A DNA stretch of 64,000 nucleotides from Roseibium aggregatum (GTDB lineage Bacteria > Pseudomonadota > Alphaproteobacteria > Rhizobiales > Stappiaceae). The translations under genes were made by a program, and so were the position numbers. Where the stretch lies: positions 53,923 to 117,922 of the forward strand of contig NZ_JABFCZ010000024.1 of NCBI RefSeq assembly GCF_014692675.1. Reading direction: 5' to 3'. Shown in pieces: positions 43,530 through 52,819 of the stretch; the stretch's first letter is position 1, and each line of letters starts with the position of its first letter. The notes beneath the pieces are model-generated. The model did not search any database and was not told where the DNA came from. It worked only from the letters and a program-made list of their open reading frames with translations.

Positions 43530-45194
43530 TCAGACCCGGCGCATGTCGTATTCACCGCGCACGCCGGTGCCGTAACGCTGCAACGCACCGCTCTCGCCGA
43601 CCGCATTCGGGCGCTGGAAGATCCAGTTCTGCCAGGCGGTCAGGCGGCCGAATATCCGGGTTTCCATGGTCTCCGGACCGGCAAAACGCAGATTGGCCTC
43701 CATGCCGGTCATTGCATCCGGCGAGAAACTCGCCCGCTCCTCCAGGAAGATGCGGACCTCGTCCTCCCAATCGACATCGTCATAGGCAAAGGTCACCAGG
43801 CCGAGATCATTGGCGTCGAAGGCTTCAAGCGCTTCACCGACATGTTCGCGGGCAGCATCGACACGCTCCGGCTCGCCGAGGAACCGGGTCTCCAGCCGCG
43901 TCAGATCGTTCGACATCGGATAGGGGCCGAAATTGCCATCCGTCAGGGTGATGGTGGCAACGGGGCGATTGTCGCCTTCGAAATCGCCTTCCATCATGTA
44001 GCTGCGGTCGCAGGCAAAAAGGATTTCGGCCAGGAAGCCGGCAAAGCAGGAGCCGTTCTCGATCATCGCCACCAGCGAGCGCGACGTCAGGTCGATGCGC
44101 TTCAGCACCCGCTTCCAGTAGAGCAGGATTTCCCGGGACAGCCAGTCGGCGTCCCTGTTGTCGAGAAGGAATTTCTCGTGCGCCACAACCTTTTCCGGAT
44201 CGCCCTGGGACTTGAAGACGACCACGCCGACCTCAAGCTCGTTGAGGCGCAGGTGCAGAATGGCGTCGTCCAGTTCCCGCGCCAGGCGGAGGATCCAGGC
44301 TGACGCCCCCTCTTCATGCAACGCGTCCACGGAAGCCGGAGCGTCGCCGTCCGGTCCGGTGATCATGATCGTTGCAATGCCCTTGGCCCGATCGACCTGA
44401 ACCTCGACCAGCGAATAGATAACGGAACCGTCGTCCTCGAACCGCCGATCCAGCGGGGTGAGTTCGATGCCCTTGGCGCCCGTATTCCGGGTTTCGCCTC
44501 CGGCAATTTCCTTTGCCCGTTCAGCCACTTTCTCGTCGAACTTGGAGTTCGGCACCACTTCGTCCACAAGGCGCCAGTCGACCGCGCGGCGGCCCTTCAC
44601 GCCTTCCTCGGTGGAACAGAATACGTCGGCCAGGTCCCGGCGCACCTTGCGCTTGTCGGTGACCCGGGTCAGACCGCCGGTACCCGGCAGCACGGCCAGC
44701 AGCGGCACTTCCGGAAGCGCAACAGTCGTGGAGCCGTCGTCGGTCATGATGATCCGGTCGCAGGCGAGCGCCAGTTCGTAACCGCCGCCGGCGCAGGCGC
44801 CCTTGACCGCAGCAATATAATGCTGGCCGGATTCGGCACCCGCCGCCTCGAACGTATTGCGGGTTTCATTGGTGAATTTGCAGAAGTTGACCTTGTGCGC
44901 ATGCGCGGCACCGCCCAGCATGCGAATGTTCGCGCCGGCGCAAAAGACATTGGGCTTGCCCGAGCGAAGCACCACGGAAGCCACTTCCGGATGCTCGAAA
45001 CGCATGCGCTGAACGACATCCGCCAGTTCGATATCGACACCCAGATCATAGGAGTTGAGCTTCAGCTCATAGCCGTCGAACAAGCCGCCCTTTTCATCCA
45101 CGTCCATATAGAGCGTCGCCACCGGACCGTCATATTCGACACGCCAGTGCCGGTAACGCGAAGGGTCTGTTTGAAAATCGATACGTTTGGTCAC
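43530..45194 (-). CDS. boxC: 2,3-epoxybenzoyl-CoA dihydrolase BoxC
   Basis: A 554-residue crotonase-superfamily enzyme that opens the epoxide ring to 3,4-dehydroadipyl-CoA semialdehyde and formate. Two crotonase-like halves: the first with VFCAGANIRMLGG and AAVKGACAGGGYELALACDRIIM, the second with NGSCFAGFLAEILFACDRSYMMEG. The GTG at 45194 has GGGAG 7 nt upstream and gives the usual BoxC length; the frame continues to a TTG at 45221 with no ribosome site. First gene of boxCBA-thioesterase, behind a near-perfect BoxR-type box. Confidence 0.95.
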   Translation of the reverse strand: MTKRIDFQTDPSRYRHWRVEYDGPVATLYMDVDEKGGLFDGYELKLNSYDLGVDIELADVVQRMRFEHPEVASVVLRSGKPNVFCAGANIRMLGGAAHAHKVNFCKFTNETRNTFEAAGAESGQHYIAAVKGACAGGGYELALACDRIIMTDDGSTTVALPEVPLLAVLPGTGGLTRVTDKRKVRRDLADVFCSTEEGVKGRRAVDWRLVDEVVPNSKFDEKVAERAKEIAGGETRNTGAKGIELTPLDRRFEDDGSVIYSLVEVQVDRAKGIATIMITGPDGDAPASVDALHEEGASAWILRLARELDDAILHLRLNELEVGVVVFKSQGDPEKVVAHEKFLLDNRDADWLSREILLYWKRVLKRIDLTSRSLVAMIENGSCFAGFLAEILFACDRSYMMEGDFEGDNRPVATITLTDGNFGPYPMSNDLTRLETRFLGEPERVDAAREHVGEALEAFDANDLGLVTFAYDDVDWEDEVRIFLEERASFSPDAMTGMEANLRFAGPETMETRIFGRLTAWQNWIFQRPNAVGESGALQRYGTGVRGEYDMRRV

Positions 45195-45224
45195 CTGTTT
45201 ACTCCCGCTCCGTCCAAGCAATTA

Positions 45225-45238
45225 TGCATTATAATGCT
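45225..45238. promoter_or_regulatory. BoxR-type box upstream of boxC
   Basis: TGCATTATAATGCT matches TGCAWTATAWTGCA at 13 of 14 positions and contains the perfect palindrome GCATTATAATGC. It starts 31 nt upstream of the boxC GTG. Confidence 0.65.
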
Positions 45239-45336
45239 CTTCCTTTGAAAAGCAACGCCGAAACAAGAATTTTAATGCACTTTTTACTCGTTGTTTTTCA
45301 ATGTGTTGAGAGATTATCCGCCAAATTGGCGTATTA

Positions 45337-45350
45337 TGTATTATATTTCA
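45337..45350. promoter_or_regulatory. Second BoxR-type box upstream of boxC
   Basis: TGTATTATATTTCA matches the consensus at 12 of 14. It spans the stop codon of the DUF309 gene, about 143 nt upstream of boxC. Confidence 0.45.
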
Positions 45351-45817
45351 CATTCGATTATCAGGCGGACCGGCGCCCTGCCTTCGGCAAGATTCGCAGC
45401 GGCCCGCAGCGCCACGTCTTTCTCCAGTCCCATCAGCCGCGTGCTCCGGCCTTCCGGATAGGCCTCTTCCAATGCGGCCCGGCACAAATCCGCAATCCGA
45501 AGCCGTGCCCTCGGCTGATCCATGGTCTCCTTCAGGCAACCGTTGGCCAGCTGGATAACCGCCTGAACGAGGCGCCGTTCCCGGCTGTTCGGCGGCGCAT
45601 TGAGCCAGACCTGCTCCAGCACCTCATGCGCCTCCCAGAAATAGCCCTCGTTCAAAAGCCGGATCCCGTAGCACCATGCCGTGTTGTCTCCAGCCGTCCC
45701 CGACGACGTGACCGCGGGTGCAGTCGCCTTGACCCCGGCGAATGCCCCTTCAGCCGGCCGTTCGTTCCGGCCCGGAATGTGCCGGTAGTCCGGCAAGGGA
45801 AAATCCGCCGCACCCAT
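45341..45817 (-). CDS. DUF309-family protein
   Basis: A 158-residue soluble protein. The core GIRLLNEGYFWEAHEVLEQVWLNAPPNSRERRLVQAVIQLANG (about 50-92) is the DUF309 signature, a small helical domain with conserved His and acidic residues (EAHEVLE). Its function is unknown. It ends the ligase-hydrolase-dehydrogenase operon of the benzoate cluster, 6 nt after boxD. Confidence 0.85.
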   Translation of the reverse strand: MGAADFPLPDYRHIPGRNERPAEGAFAGVKATAPAVTSSGTAGDNTAWCYGIRLLNEGYFWEAHEVLEQVWLNAPPNSRERRLVQAVIQLANGCLKETMDQPRARLRIADLCRAALEEAYPEGRSTRLMGLEKDVALRAAANLAEGRAPVRLIIECEI

Positions 45818-45823
45818 CGCCGC

Positions 45824-47380
45824 TCACAGCGCCGCTTCCGCGGCGCGCTCCGCTAGACCGTTGAAGGCCGACGGCGAGCCCTGGATCGCGCTGCGCTGCA
45901 TGTGCAGCCGCAGACCCCGCAGTCCGCCCAGTTCCTCACCGCCACCGGCCCGACCGGGTCCGCCGTGCACACACTGCGGCATGACGATCGAATGGCCGGT
46001 GTGATTACGCCCTGTCTCATCATCCACCATCAGGATCCGGCCATGCCAGGGCCCCAGTCCGACCGCTGTCTGCATCCGTGCATCGGCATCGTTCGAAAAC
46101 AGGCTCAAGGCCAGCGAGCCGCCGCCGTTCGCCGCGATCTTCAACCCGTCTGCAATCCCGTCATAGGGCATGACCGTCGCGCATGGACCGAAGACTTCCA
46201 CCGAATGGACCAGTTCCGCACCGTGCGGATCGTTACAGGCGAGCAGCGTCGGCGCGACAAAGGCTCCTGCCCCGTCAAGCTCTGCCGGAATGCCACCGCC
46301 TGTCAGGACACGCGCCTCGCTGCCCAACCGGGAAATCCCTTCCAACGCGTCCTGTTGCTGCCGCTTGTTGACCAGCGGACCGACGCGAACCGCCTCGTCG
46401 GCCGGATCACCGACCGGGAAGCGGGAAACCGCCGCTACGACCGCCTCGGAGAACGCATCCAAATGGCCTTTGGGCACAAGGATACGCCGGATATTGGTGC
46501 AAAGCTGCCCGGCCTTCACCGACAGCGCCTTGCCGGCCTCGCGGACAGCAAGATCGAACAGGGCATCACCAGGCGCCACATCCGGCGCGAGGATCGTGGC
46601 ATTGACGCTGTCTGCCTCGATGGTCACGCGTGCGCCACTGCTGAGGACGACCGGATGCGAGCGGATCGTGGATCCGGTATCTGCAGACCCGGTGAAGGCG
46701 ACGGAATCCATCGGCCCGAGGGCATCGAGCAGGCCTACGCCGTTGCCGCACACCAGATTGAACGCGCCGGCCGGGACCACATTGGCGGCAATGACGTCGC
46801 GCATCATTTCGTGGGACAGCCATGCCGTCGCCGTCGCGGGCTTGGCCATGCTCGGCACGCCGGCAATGGTCGCAGCCGCAATCTTTTCCCACATGCCCCA
46901 GGACGGGAAGTTGAACGCGTTGATCTGCAAGGCAACGCCCGGCCGCGACGTCCACAAATGACGGGAGAAGAACACCGGGTCCTTGGCCAGTTGATCCTGA
47001 CCGGTTTCGAGAACCGTCGTCGCATCGCCGAGGGATTTGCCGAGGCGGGCATAATATTTCAGCGTGCCGATACCGCCGTCGATATCGATGGAGGCGTCGA
47101 CCTTTGTATTGCCGCTGTTGATCCGGGCAATGTCCTCGTACCTGGCGCGGTTCTCGCTCAGAACATCGGCTACCGCCTTGAGCAGCGCGCCCCGCTCGGC
47201 GAAGCTCATGGACCTTAAGGCGCTACCGCCCTTTTCCCGGGCGAATGCCATTGCACCGGCCAGGTCCAGCCCGCTCGCATCCGCGTGCGCGACGGTCTCT
47301 CCGGTGACCGGATTGATCAGCGGACGGCCGTCCGCGGCGCCCGGAGTCCATTTTCCCGAAATCAGGTTCTCGAGCTTCAT
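45824..47380 (-). CDS. boxD: 3,4-dehydroadipyl-CoA semialdehyde dehydrogenase (BoxD-like)
   Basis: A 518-residue aldehyde dehydrogenase oxidising the BoxC product to 3,4-dehydroadipyl-CoA with NADP. N-terminal MKLENLISGKWTPGAADG and LQINAFNFPSWGMWEKIAAATIAGVPSMAKPA follow the PaaZ/BoxD group; the catalytic Cys is in KAGQLCTNIRRILVP (about 298), with SVAFTGSADTG as the nucleotide loop. Overlaps the alpha/beta hydrolase gene by 4 nt. Confidence 0.92.
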   Translation of the reverse strand: MKLENLISGKWTPGAADGRPLINPVTGETVAHADASGLDLAGAMAFAREKGGSALRSMSFAERGALLKAVADVLSENRARYEDIARINSGNTKVDASIDIDGGIGTLKYYARLGKSLGDATTVLETGQDQLAKDPVFFSRHLWTSRPGVALQINAFNFPSWGMWEKIAAATIAGVPSMAKPATATAWLSHEMMRDVIAANVVPAGAFNLVCGNGVGLLDALGPMDSVAFTGSADTGSTIRSHPVVLSSGARVTIEADSVNATILAPDVAPGDALFDLAVREAGKALSVKAGQLCTNIRRILVPKGHLDAFSEAVVAAVSRFPVGDPADEAVRVGPLVNKRQQQDALEGISRLGSEARVLTGGGIPAELDGAGAFVAPTLLACNDPHGAELVHSVEVFGPCATVMPYDGIADGLKIAANGGGSLALSLFSNDADARMQTAVGLGPWHGRILMVDDETGRNHTGHSIVMPQCVHGGPGRAGGGEELGGLRGLRLHMQRSAIQGSPSAFNGLAERAAEAAL

Positions 47381-48204
47381 GCGATCTCGACCTCCGCAGT
47401 TTCGATGCGCTCAAGGCGCGCGCAGAATTCAGAGATCGCCGCCAGGGTTTTCTCCGGCTGTTCCAGGAAGGGCGAATGCTTGCAGTCTGCCAGGATCTCG
47501 ACATCGACCGGCGAATAGATCCGGTTCTCGATTTCCTCAATCTGCGCCAGCGTACCGTATTGATCGTCGGCGCCCTGGATGGCGAGCACCGGAATGCGCA
47601 GGTAATCGATTGCCTCGGCGATATTCCACGACTTGAACCCGGGATCGAGCCAGGCGTCATTCCAGCCGCGAAACGCGTTGTCGACGTCCTTGTGGTACTT
47701 CGCAAGCCTGAAGCGGAGATCACCGGTCTCGTAAGCCTCTTTCGCCTCGGCGATGGATTTCAGTCCGCCTTCCTCGGTAAAGAAATGCGGCGCCATCAGC
47801 ACCAGACCGCGAACCCGGTGGTCCTCCACGCTGCCGGCATAGATCGCCGCGATCGACGCACCGTCGCTGTGACCGACAAGGATACCGTGTTTGAACCCGA
47901 TGGTGTCGAGCACCCCAGGCAGCACATGCACGGCCTCGCGGGTCATGTAGTCGAGCGGCCGTGGCAGGTCGACCGTGTCGGATTGCCCATAACCGCCACG
48001 GGACCACGCGAAGACACCGAAACCGGTCGCCTCCACCAGCTTCTTCGGAAACTCACGCCACAAAGCCACACAGCCGAGGCCTTCATGCAGCAGGACGATG
48101 GTCGGCGCCTGATCCGGCGATGGACCGTAACAGACCGCCTCCAGGGATTTGCCGTTCACGGTGATGGTGGTTGCAACACCATCACGCCACTCGAACTCAG
48201 GCAT
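47377..48204 (-). CDS. Alpha/beta hydrolase of benzoate cluster
   Basis: A 275-residue alpha/beta hydrolase. Oxyanion region LLHEGLGCVALW, nucleophile elbow LVGHSDGASIAA (Ser113), acid around AIQGADDQYGT and His in DCKHSPFLEQP. Similar to 3-oxoadipate enol-lactonases and to hydrolases seen in other box clusters. It may remove misfolded or side-product lactones or esters. Overlaps the ligase gene by 8 nt. Confidence 0.88.
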   Translation of the reverse strand: MPEFEWRDGVATTITVNGKSLEAVCYGPSPDQAPTIVLLHEGLGCVALWREFPKKLVEATGFGVFAWSRGGYGQSDTVDLPRPLDYMTREAVHVLPGVLDTIGFKHGILVGHSDGASIAAIYAGSVEDHRVRGLVLMAPHFFTEEGGLKSIAEAKEAYETGDLRFRLAKYHKDVDNAFRGWNDAWLDPGFKSWNIAEAIDYLRIPVLAIQGADDQYGTLAQIEEIENRIYSPVDVEILADCKHSPFLEQPEKTLAAISEFCARLERIETAEVEIA

Positions 48205-49747
48205 GGTAATCGTCCCTCAGTTTGAAACGCTGGATCTTGCCGGTCGCGGTCTTCGGCAGATCCGGAACGACCTCCACCCAACGGGGATATTTCCACTTGC
48301 CGATGTGTTCCTTGACGATTTCCTTCAGCTCTTCAGGCAGATGATCGCCGGTAAAGCCGTTCTTCAGGACGACAAAGGCCTTGGGCTTCTCCAGCCCCTC
48401 CTCGTCCCTTGCCGCGACCACGGCCGCTTCCAGAACCGCCGGATGGGACACCAGCGCCTGCTCGATTTCAAATGGCGCGACCCAGATGCCGCTGACCTTG
48501 AACATGTCGTCCGTCCGGCCGCAGTAGACCAGCCGTCCGCTTTCGGTCACCTCGTATTTGTCCCCGGTCCGGGTCCACGCGCCTTCGAAGGTCGACCGGC
48601 TCTTGTCCCGCTGGTTCCAGTAGTCGGAGGCCGAGGACGCGCCCTTGACCAGCAACTCTCCGATGCCGCCGGTGCCGACATCCGCGCCGTTTTCGTCGAC
48701 GACCCGGATATCGTATCCCGGAACGGCCACGCCCGATGTGCCGTAGACGACATCGCCCGGTCGGTTGGACAGGAAGATGTGCAGCATTTCGGTGGAGCCG
48801 ACACCGTCGAGGATGTCGCACCCGGTCAGTTCGCGCCAACGGGATCCGACCTTCTCCGGAAGCGCTTCACCGGCGGAAATGCAGCGGCGCAGCGGCGCAG
48901 AAATGCTTCCCTGGCCGCTGTCGATATGGGCCAGAAGTGCTGCATAAAGAGTCGGAACGCCGCAGAACACGGTCGGCTTGTAGGTATCCAGAACCTTGCA
49001 GACGGAATCCGGGGTCGGACGGGCGTCCAGCAGCACCGTGGTCGCGCCGACGGACATGGGAAAGGTCATCGCATTGCCCAGACCATAGGCAAAGAAAAGC
49101 TTGGCAACGGAATAGACAATGTCGTCGTGCGCGATGCCAAGCACCTGGGCGCCGTAGGTATCCGCTGTAAATTTCAGATTGCCGTGAACATGGCGCACGC
49201 CCTTGGGCTGGCCGGTCGAGCCGGAGGAATAGAGCCAGAACGCGCATTCGTCAGACGACACATCGATCGGTTCGCGGAACGAGCTGGCAGCAAGTTCCTT
49301 GCGAAAGGACAGATGGTCTCCCTCCTCCGCTCCGCCGATGACGAAGATCCGTTCCAGACACGGACAATTCGCCAGGACCGGCTCGATGACCGGCAGCAGC
49401 TGCGCGGACACGAACAGCGCCCGCGCCCGGCTGTCCTTCAGGATCGTCTCGTAGACATCCGATCCGAGCAGCGTGTTCAGCGGAACAGGGACAACGCCGG
49501 CCTTCAGGCTGCCCCAGAAGATGACCGGAAAAGCGATACAGTCGAGGACCAGCATCGCGACCCGCTCCTCGCGGCGAATGCCGTGGCGCTCGTAGAGATC
49601 GGCCACCCGGCCGGTCTCGTGCGACAGGTCCGCGTAGCTGATCTTCACACCGGTTTCGCTTTCGATGAAGGCCGCCTTGTCGCTGTAGTCCTCATCCGCA
49701 TGCCGGTCCACAAAGTAGACGGCGGCATTCTCGTTCGTAGTCGTCAT
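48197..49747 (-). CDS. bclA: Benzoate-CoA ligase
   Basis: A 516-residue AMP-forming acyl-CoA synthetase of the BadA/BclA group; it activates benzoate to benzoyl-CoA, the entry step. AMP-binding motif AFWLYSSGSTGQPKGVRHVHGN, then CGVPTLYAALLAH, GVGSTEMLHIFLSNRPGDVVYGTSG and the hinge/C-domain YCGRTDDMFKVSGIWVAPFEIE, LPKTATGKIQRFKLR. The ATG at 49747 has GGGAGGA upstream. First gene of its operon, behind a BoxR-type box. Confidence 0.94.
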   Translation of the reverse strand: MTTTNENAAVYFVDRHADEDYSDKAAFIESETGVKISYADLSHETGRVADLYERHGIRREERVAMLVLDCIAFPVIFWGSLKAGVVPVPLNTLLGSDVYETILKDSRARALFVSAQLLPVIEPVLANCPCLERIFVIGGAEEGDHLSFRKELAASSFREPIDVSSDECAFWLYSSGSTGQPKGVRHVHGNLKFTADTYGAQVLGIAHDDIVYSVAKLFFAYGLGNAMTFPMSVGATTVLLDARPTPDSVCKVLDTYKPTVFCGVPTLYAALLAHIDSGQGSISAPLRRCISAGEALPEKVGSRWRELTGCDILDGVGSTEMLHIFLSNRPGDVVYGTSGVAVPGYDIRVVDENGADVGTGGIGELLVKGASSASDYWNQRDKSRSTFEGAWTRTGDKYEVTESGRLVYCGRTDDMFKVSGIWVAPFEIEQALVSHPAVLEAAVVAARDEEGLEKPKAFVVLKNGFTGDHLPEELKEIVKEHIGKWKYPRWVEVVPDLPKTATGKIQRFKLRDDYHA

Positions 49748-49784
49748 CGGTCCTCCCTCGCGCGCGTCACCTCCTGCGCGCTGA

Positions 49785-49798
49785 TGCATTATCGTGCC
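49785..49798. promoter_or_regulatory. BoxR-type box upstream of bclA
   Basis: TGCATTATCGTGCC matches TGCAWTATAWTGCA at 11 of 14 positions, 38 nt before the bclA start. Confidence 0.5.
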
Positions 49799-49833
49799 CA
49801 GCCGTACTTCAGTAGCCGGACAGAACTCGCGAC

Positions 49834-50301
49834 CTATCGGCCGGTAAACTCGATTGCGCCGTCGGGGAGCAGGTAGAGGACGTAGGCATCTCCTCCCGTG
49901 ACGGTGGGATGGTGATCGGAACCGGGCCCGTAGACGTACCAGCCCTCGGGAAAGTCATCGAACTTCGGCGACCCTGAAATCGGCATTACGGCGCCGATTT
50001 CGCCCGTGGTGTGAACATGATGCGGTCCCTTGACGTCCTTCATCCGCACCACGTCGACGCTGAAGTTCCGGGCTTCCGCGCCCGGTTTCACGGCCCGTCC
50101 GAACTTGATGCCGCCCGCCTCGCGGGACATCAGCCAGCCATCCGCCTCGCCTTCCGCACACAGCGATTTCAGTGCGGTGAACGTGTCTCCGTCAGCGGGA
50201 AATTCCGAGTTAAGATAAGACGCCAGCGCGTCATCAAGCGGCCGGTCGCCAATACGCTCGGCAATCGTTGATATCGTGTCCAGGAACTGCTGCTTTGACA
50301 T
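49834..50301 (-). CDS. DUF4863 / PnbB-like protein of benzoate cluster
   Basis: A 155-residue small soluble protein. GPHHVHTTGEIGAVMPISGSPKFDDFPEGWYVYGPGSDHHPTVTGGDAYVLYLLPDGAIEFTG looks like a cupin-type barrel. I recall this family (DUF4863) both as a common box-cluster companion and as related to 4-hydroxylaminobenzoate lyase PnbB; no activity is proven here. Transcribed on its own between the importer and bclA, with two BoxR-type boxes upstream. Confidence 0.75.
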   Translation of the reverse strand: MSKQQFLDTISTIAERIGDRPLDDALASYLNSEFPADGDTFTALKSLCAEGEADGWLMSREAGGIKFGRAVKPGAEARNFSVDVVRMKDVKGPHHVHTTGEIGAVMPISGSPKFDDFPEGWYVYGPGSDHHPTVTGGDAYVLYLLPDGAIEFTGR

Positions 50302-50355
50302 TCCGTCCTCCTCCTTGTGCCGACAGCGCGATGAGATCCGCCTTAGGCGGTGTTA

Positions 50356-50399
50356 TGCATAATAATACATATTTCAAGAAATTTAAGCAATATAATACA
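50356..50399. promoter_or_regulatory. Two BoxR-type boxes upstream of the DUF4863 gene
   Basis: TGCATAATAATACA (50356-50369) and AGCAATATAATACA (50386-50399) each match TGCAWTATAWTGCA at 12 of 14. They are exactly 30 bp apart, on one face of the helix, 55 and 85 nt upstream of the start. Confidence 0.55.
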
Positions 50400-50420
50400 C
50401 TTCTTAAAAATCGCCTTTTC

Positions 50421-51122
50421 TCACACGCCAAGCCATTGCCGGTGCAGATCCTCGTCCGCCCGCAGAGCTTCGCAGGTCCCGCTCCAGACGCACTTGCCGC
50501 GCCCGAAAACACTGGCCGTGTCGGCAAGCCTGGTAGCGAAATGGAAGTTCTGCTCGACAAGCAGCATGGTCATGCCCTCGCCTTTCAGTTCCTTCAGCTT
50601 GTCGAAGATCTGGCGGACGACGATGGGTGCGAGCCCCTCGGTCGGTTCGTCCAGGATAAGCAGCTTCGGGTTCATCACCAGCGCACGGCCGATGGCAAGC
50701 ATCTGCTGTTCCCCCCCGGACAGCTGATTGCCTCCGTTGTCGCGCCGGCTGGCGAGATTGGGGAAGAAATTGAACACCCGTTCCACCGTCCACTTGCAGT
50801 CCGTCCCGGCCGCAAGCCGCGCCGCAAGCCTCAGGTTTTCCAGGACCGACAGGGAACCGAACACATCCCGCGTCTCCGGCACGTAGGCGATACCCATGCG
50901 GGCGATGTCGAAGGGCCTGCTCCGGGAAACCGACGCACCATCAAACATGACCTCGCCACTGAAGGATGGCAGCAGGCCGACGATGGTTTTCAAGGTCGTC
51001 GTCTTGCCGACGCCGTTCCGGCCGAGAATGGCGTGAAACCGCCCCTCGTCGACGGTGAGATCGACGCCATGAATGACCTGGGTCTCGCCGTAGCCGGCGT
51101 GAAGATCGCGAACCTCAAGCAT
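50421..51122 (-). CDS. livF: Liv-type ABC transporter ATP-binding protein LivF (benzoate cluster)
   Basis: A 233-residue ATPase: Walker A ILGRNGVGKTTTLK, signature LSGGEQQMLAIGRAL, Walker B LLILDEPTEGLAP. ATG at 51122 overlaps the LivG end by 8 nt, the same overlap as between LivG and LivM. Last gene of the importer operon. Confidence 0.93.
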   Translation of the reverse strand: MLEVRDLHAGYGETQVIHGVDLTVDEGRFHAILGRNGVGKTTTLKTIVGLLPSFSGEVMFDGASVSRSRPFDIARMGIAYVPETRDVFGSLSVLENLRLAARLAAGTDCKWTVERVFNFFPNLASRRDNGGNQLSGGEQQMLAIGRALVMNPKLLILDEPTEGLAPIVVRQIFDKLKELKGEGMTMLLVEQNFHFATRLADTASVFGRGKCVWSGTCEALRADEDLHRQWLGV

Positions 51123-51861
51123 CGCCCTGCCAATCGCCCAGATAGATTTCCCTGACCACGTCGCTTCCCTTTGTCTCCTCGGGCGTGCCTTCAAACACCA
51201 CCTCGCCGTAGTTCAGGACGGTGATCCTGTCGGCCACGTCGAAGCCGAGATCGAGATCATGCTCGATGATGACGATCGTTAATTCGCGGGGCAGCGTGGC
51301 AATCAGCTTGTGGAAGGCATCGATCATGCCCGGACCGACACCGGAGGTCGGCTCGTCCATCAACAGGAGCTTCGGCTTCGTGGCGAGCGCCAGCCCCACC
51401 TCAAGCTGCCTGCGGTTGCCATAGGAGGCATGCGCGACCCCGAGATCGAGCCGGTCACTGAGACCGACCATTTCGGCCACTTCCTCAACCGTCTCCCGGA
51501 TAGCGCGGCTCTCGTGCGCACGAGAGAAACAGGAAAAGGTCCTGCCCTGGGCCGTTGCGGCGGCAAGCGCGAGGTTCTCGCCGACGGTCAGTCCTTCGAA
51601 CAGGTTGTTCTTCTGGTAGCTGCGCGACAGTCCGCGCCGTGCGCGCTGTTCCACATTCAGGTTGGTTATCGGTTTGCCGTCGAGCAGGATCTCGCCGGAC
51701 GTCGGCTGCAAGGTACCGGCAAGAAGGTTGAACAAGGTGGTTTTGCCTGCCCCGTTCGGCCCGAGAACCACCCGCCGCTCGCCCTTTTCAAGCGCCATGT
51801 GGATATGGCGCGAGACCCGCAGACCGCCGAAATTCTTGCTAAGATCACGGACCTCAAGCAT
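51115..51861 (-). CDS. livG: Liv-type ABC transporter ATP-binding protein LivG (benzoate cluster)
   Basis: A 248-residue ATPase: Walker A VLGPNGAGKTTLFN, LivG-type signature ASYGNRRQLEVGLAL, Walker B LLLMDEPTSGVGPGM. The ATG at 51861 (GGAG 8 nt upstream) is preferred to 51894. With LivF it powers uptake, most likely of benzoate, given the surrounding pathway (inference). Confidence 0.92.
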   Translation of the reverse strand: MLEVRDLSKNFGGLRVSRHIHMALEKGERRVVLGPNGAGKTTLFNLLAGTLQPTSGEILLDGKPITNLNVEQRARRGLSRSYQKNNLFEGLTVGENLALAAATAQGRTFSCFSRAHESRAIRETVEEVAEMVGLSDRLDLGVAHASYGNRRQLEVGLALATKPKLLLMDEPTSGVGPGMIDAFHKLIATLPRELTIVIIEHDLDLGFDVADRITVLNYGEVVFEGTPEETKGSDVVREIYLGDWQGDA

Positions 51862-52816
51862 TGGCGTCGCTCCGGGCCTTGCGCTGGAGGACATGTTCCA
51901 CCTGGCCGTAGACGCCGCGCCCGCCGGCCATTACGGCCGCAATCAAGAACAGCCCGATCACCAGATGCCAGTGCTCGGTGTAGTCACTCACCTGCTGTTT
52001 CAGGAAGACGAGAAGGGCCGCGCCCGCAATGGGACCTGCGAGCGTTCCAAGACCGCCGAGGATGACAACGATCAGCACTTCACCGGACACGGTCCACACC
52101 AGCAGCTCCGGCGAGACGAACAGCGTGTGCTGGGCCGCCAGAATGCCGGCGGAGCCGGCGAGAAGCGAGGAAAATGAAAACGCGACCGCCTTGTGTTTCC
52201 AGACACTGAGGCCGAGGGCCCGCATCCGGTCCTCGTTGGAATGGACCCCGATCAGCGTCCGGCCGAAACTGCTGCGCAGCACATAGGCAGCCACCGCATA
52301 GACGATCAGGACCACCAGCAGGCAGAACAGCGCGAACTCGACGGAACCGTTCATGTTGAGACCGATGGCGGAAAAGTCGTAGCGCGACACGCCGGACATT
52401 CCGTCGTCGCCGCCGAGCGCCTTCCATTCGAAGACGACCACGTAGGCCATCTGCCCGAAGGCGAGCGTTGCCATGATGAAGAAGATGCCGGAAATATTGG
52501 CCGTCACCGCACCGACCACAAGGCCGAACGCGGCCGTGGCGGCAAGGGCTGCAAGGGTCGCGGTAAAGCCGTCGAAACCGGCAAGCGCCGTGAGGCCGGC
52601 GAAGGTATAGGCGCCGATCCCGGCGATTGCGCCATGGCAGAGCGAAACCATGCCGCCGTATCCGGCCACGAAATCCAGGCTGATCGCGAGGATCGCGAGG
52701 ACGGCAATCTCCACGACGATTTCACCCGCAAAATAGCCGCCAAGGATCGCGTACAAAGCCAGCGCGGCAAGGATCACGATCACCGTGACCGACTTGAGGG
52801 GTGTCTGATAGAACAT
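51854..52816 (-). CDS. livM: Liv-type ABC transporter permease LivM (benzoate cluster)
   Basis: A 320-residue permease, about nine hydrophobic segments. Motifs DFVAGYGGMVSLCHGAIAGIGAYTFAGL and GGLGTLAGPIAGAALLVFL are LivM hallmarks. Basic C terminus (LQRKARSDANA). 3 nt after LivH. Confidence 0.93.
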   Translation of the reverse strand: MFYQTPLKSVTVIVILAALALYAILGGYFAGEIVVEIAVLAILAISLDFVAGYGGMVSLCHGAIAGIGAYTFAGLTALAGFDGFTATLAALAATAAFGLVVGAVTANISGIFFIMATLAFGQMAYVVVFEWKALGGDDGMSGVSRYDFSAIGLNMNGSVEFALFCLLVVLIVYAVAAYVLRSSFGRTLIGVHSNEDRMRALGLSVWKHKAVAFSFSSLLAGSAGILAAQHTLFVSPELLVWTVSGEVLIVVILGGLGTLAGPIAGAALLVFLKQQVSDYTEHWHLVIGLFLIAAVMAGGRGVYGQVEHVLQRKARSDANA

Positions 52817-52819
52817 GCG

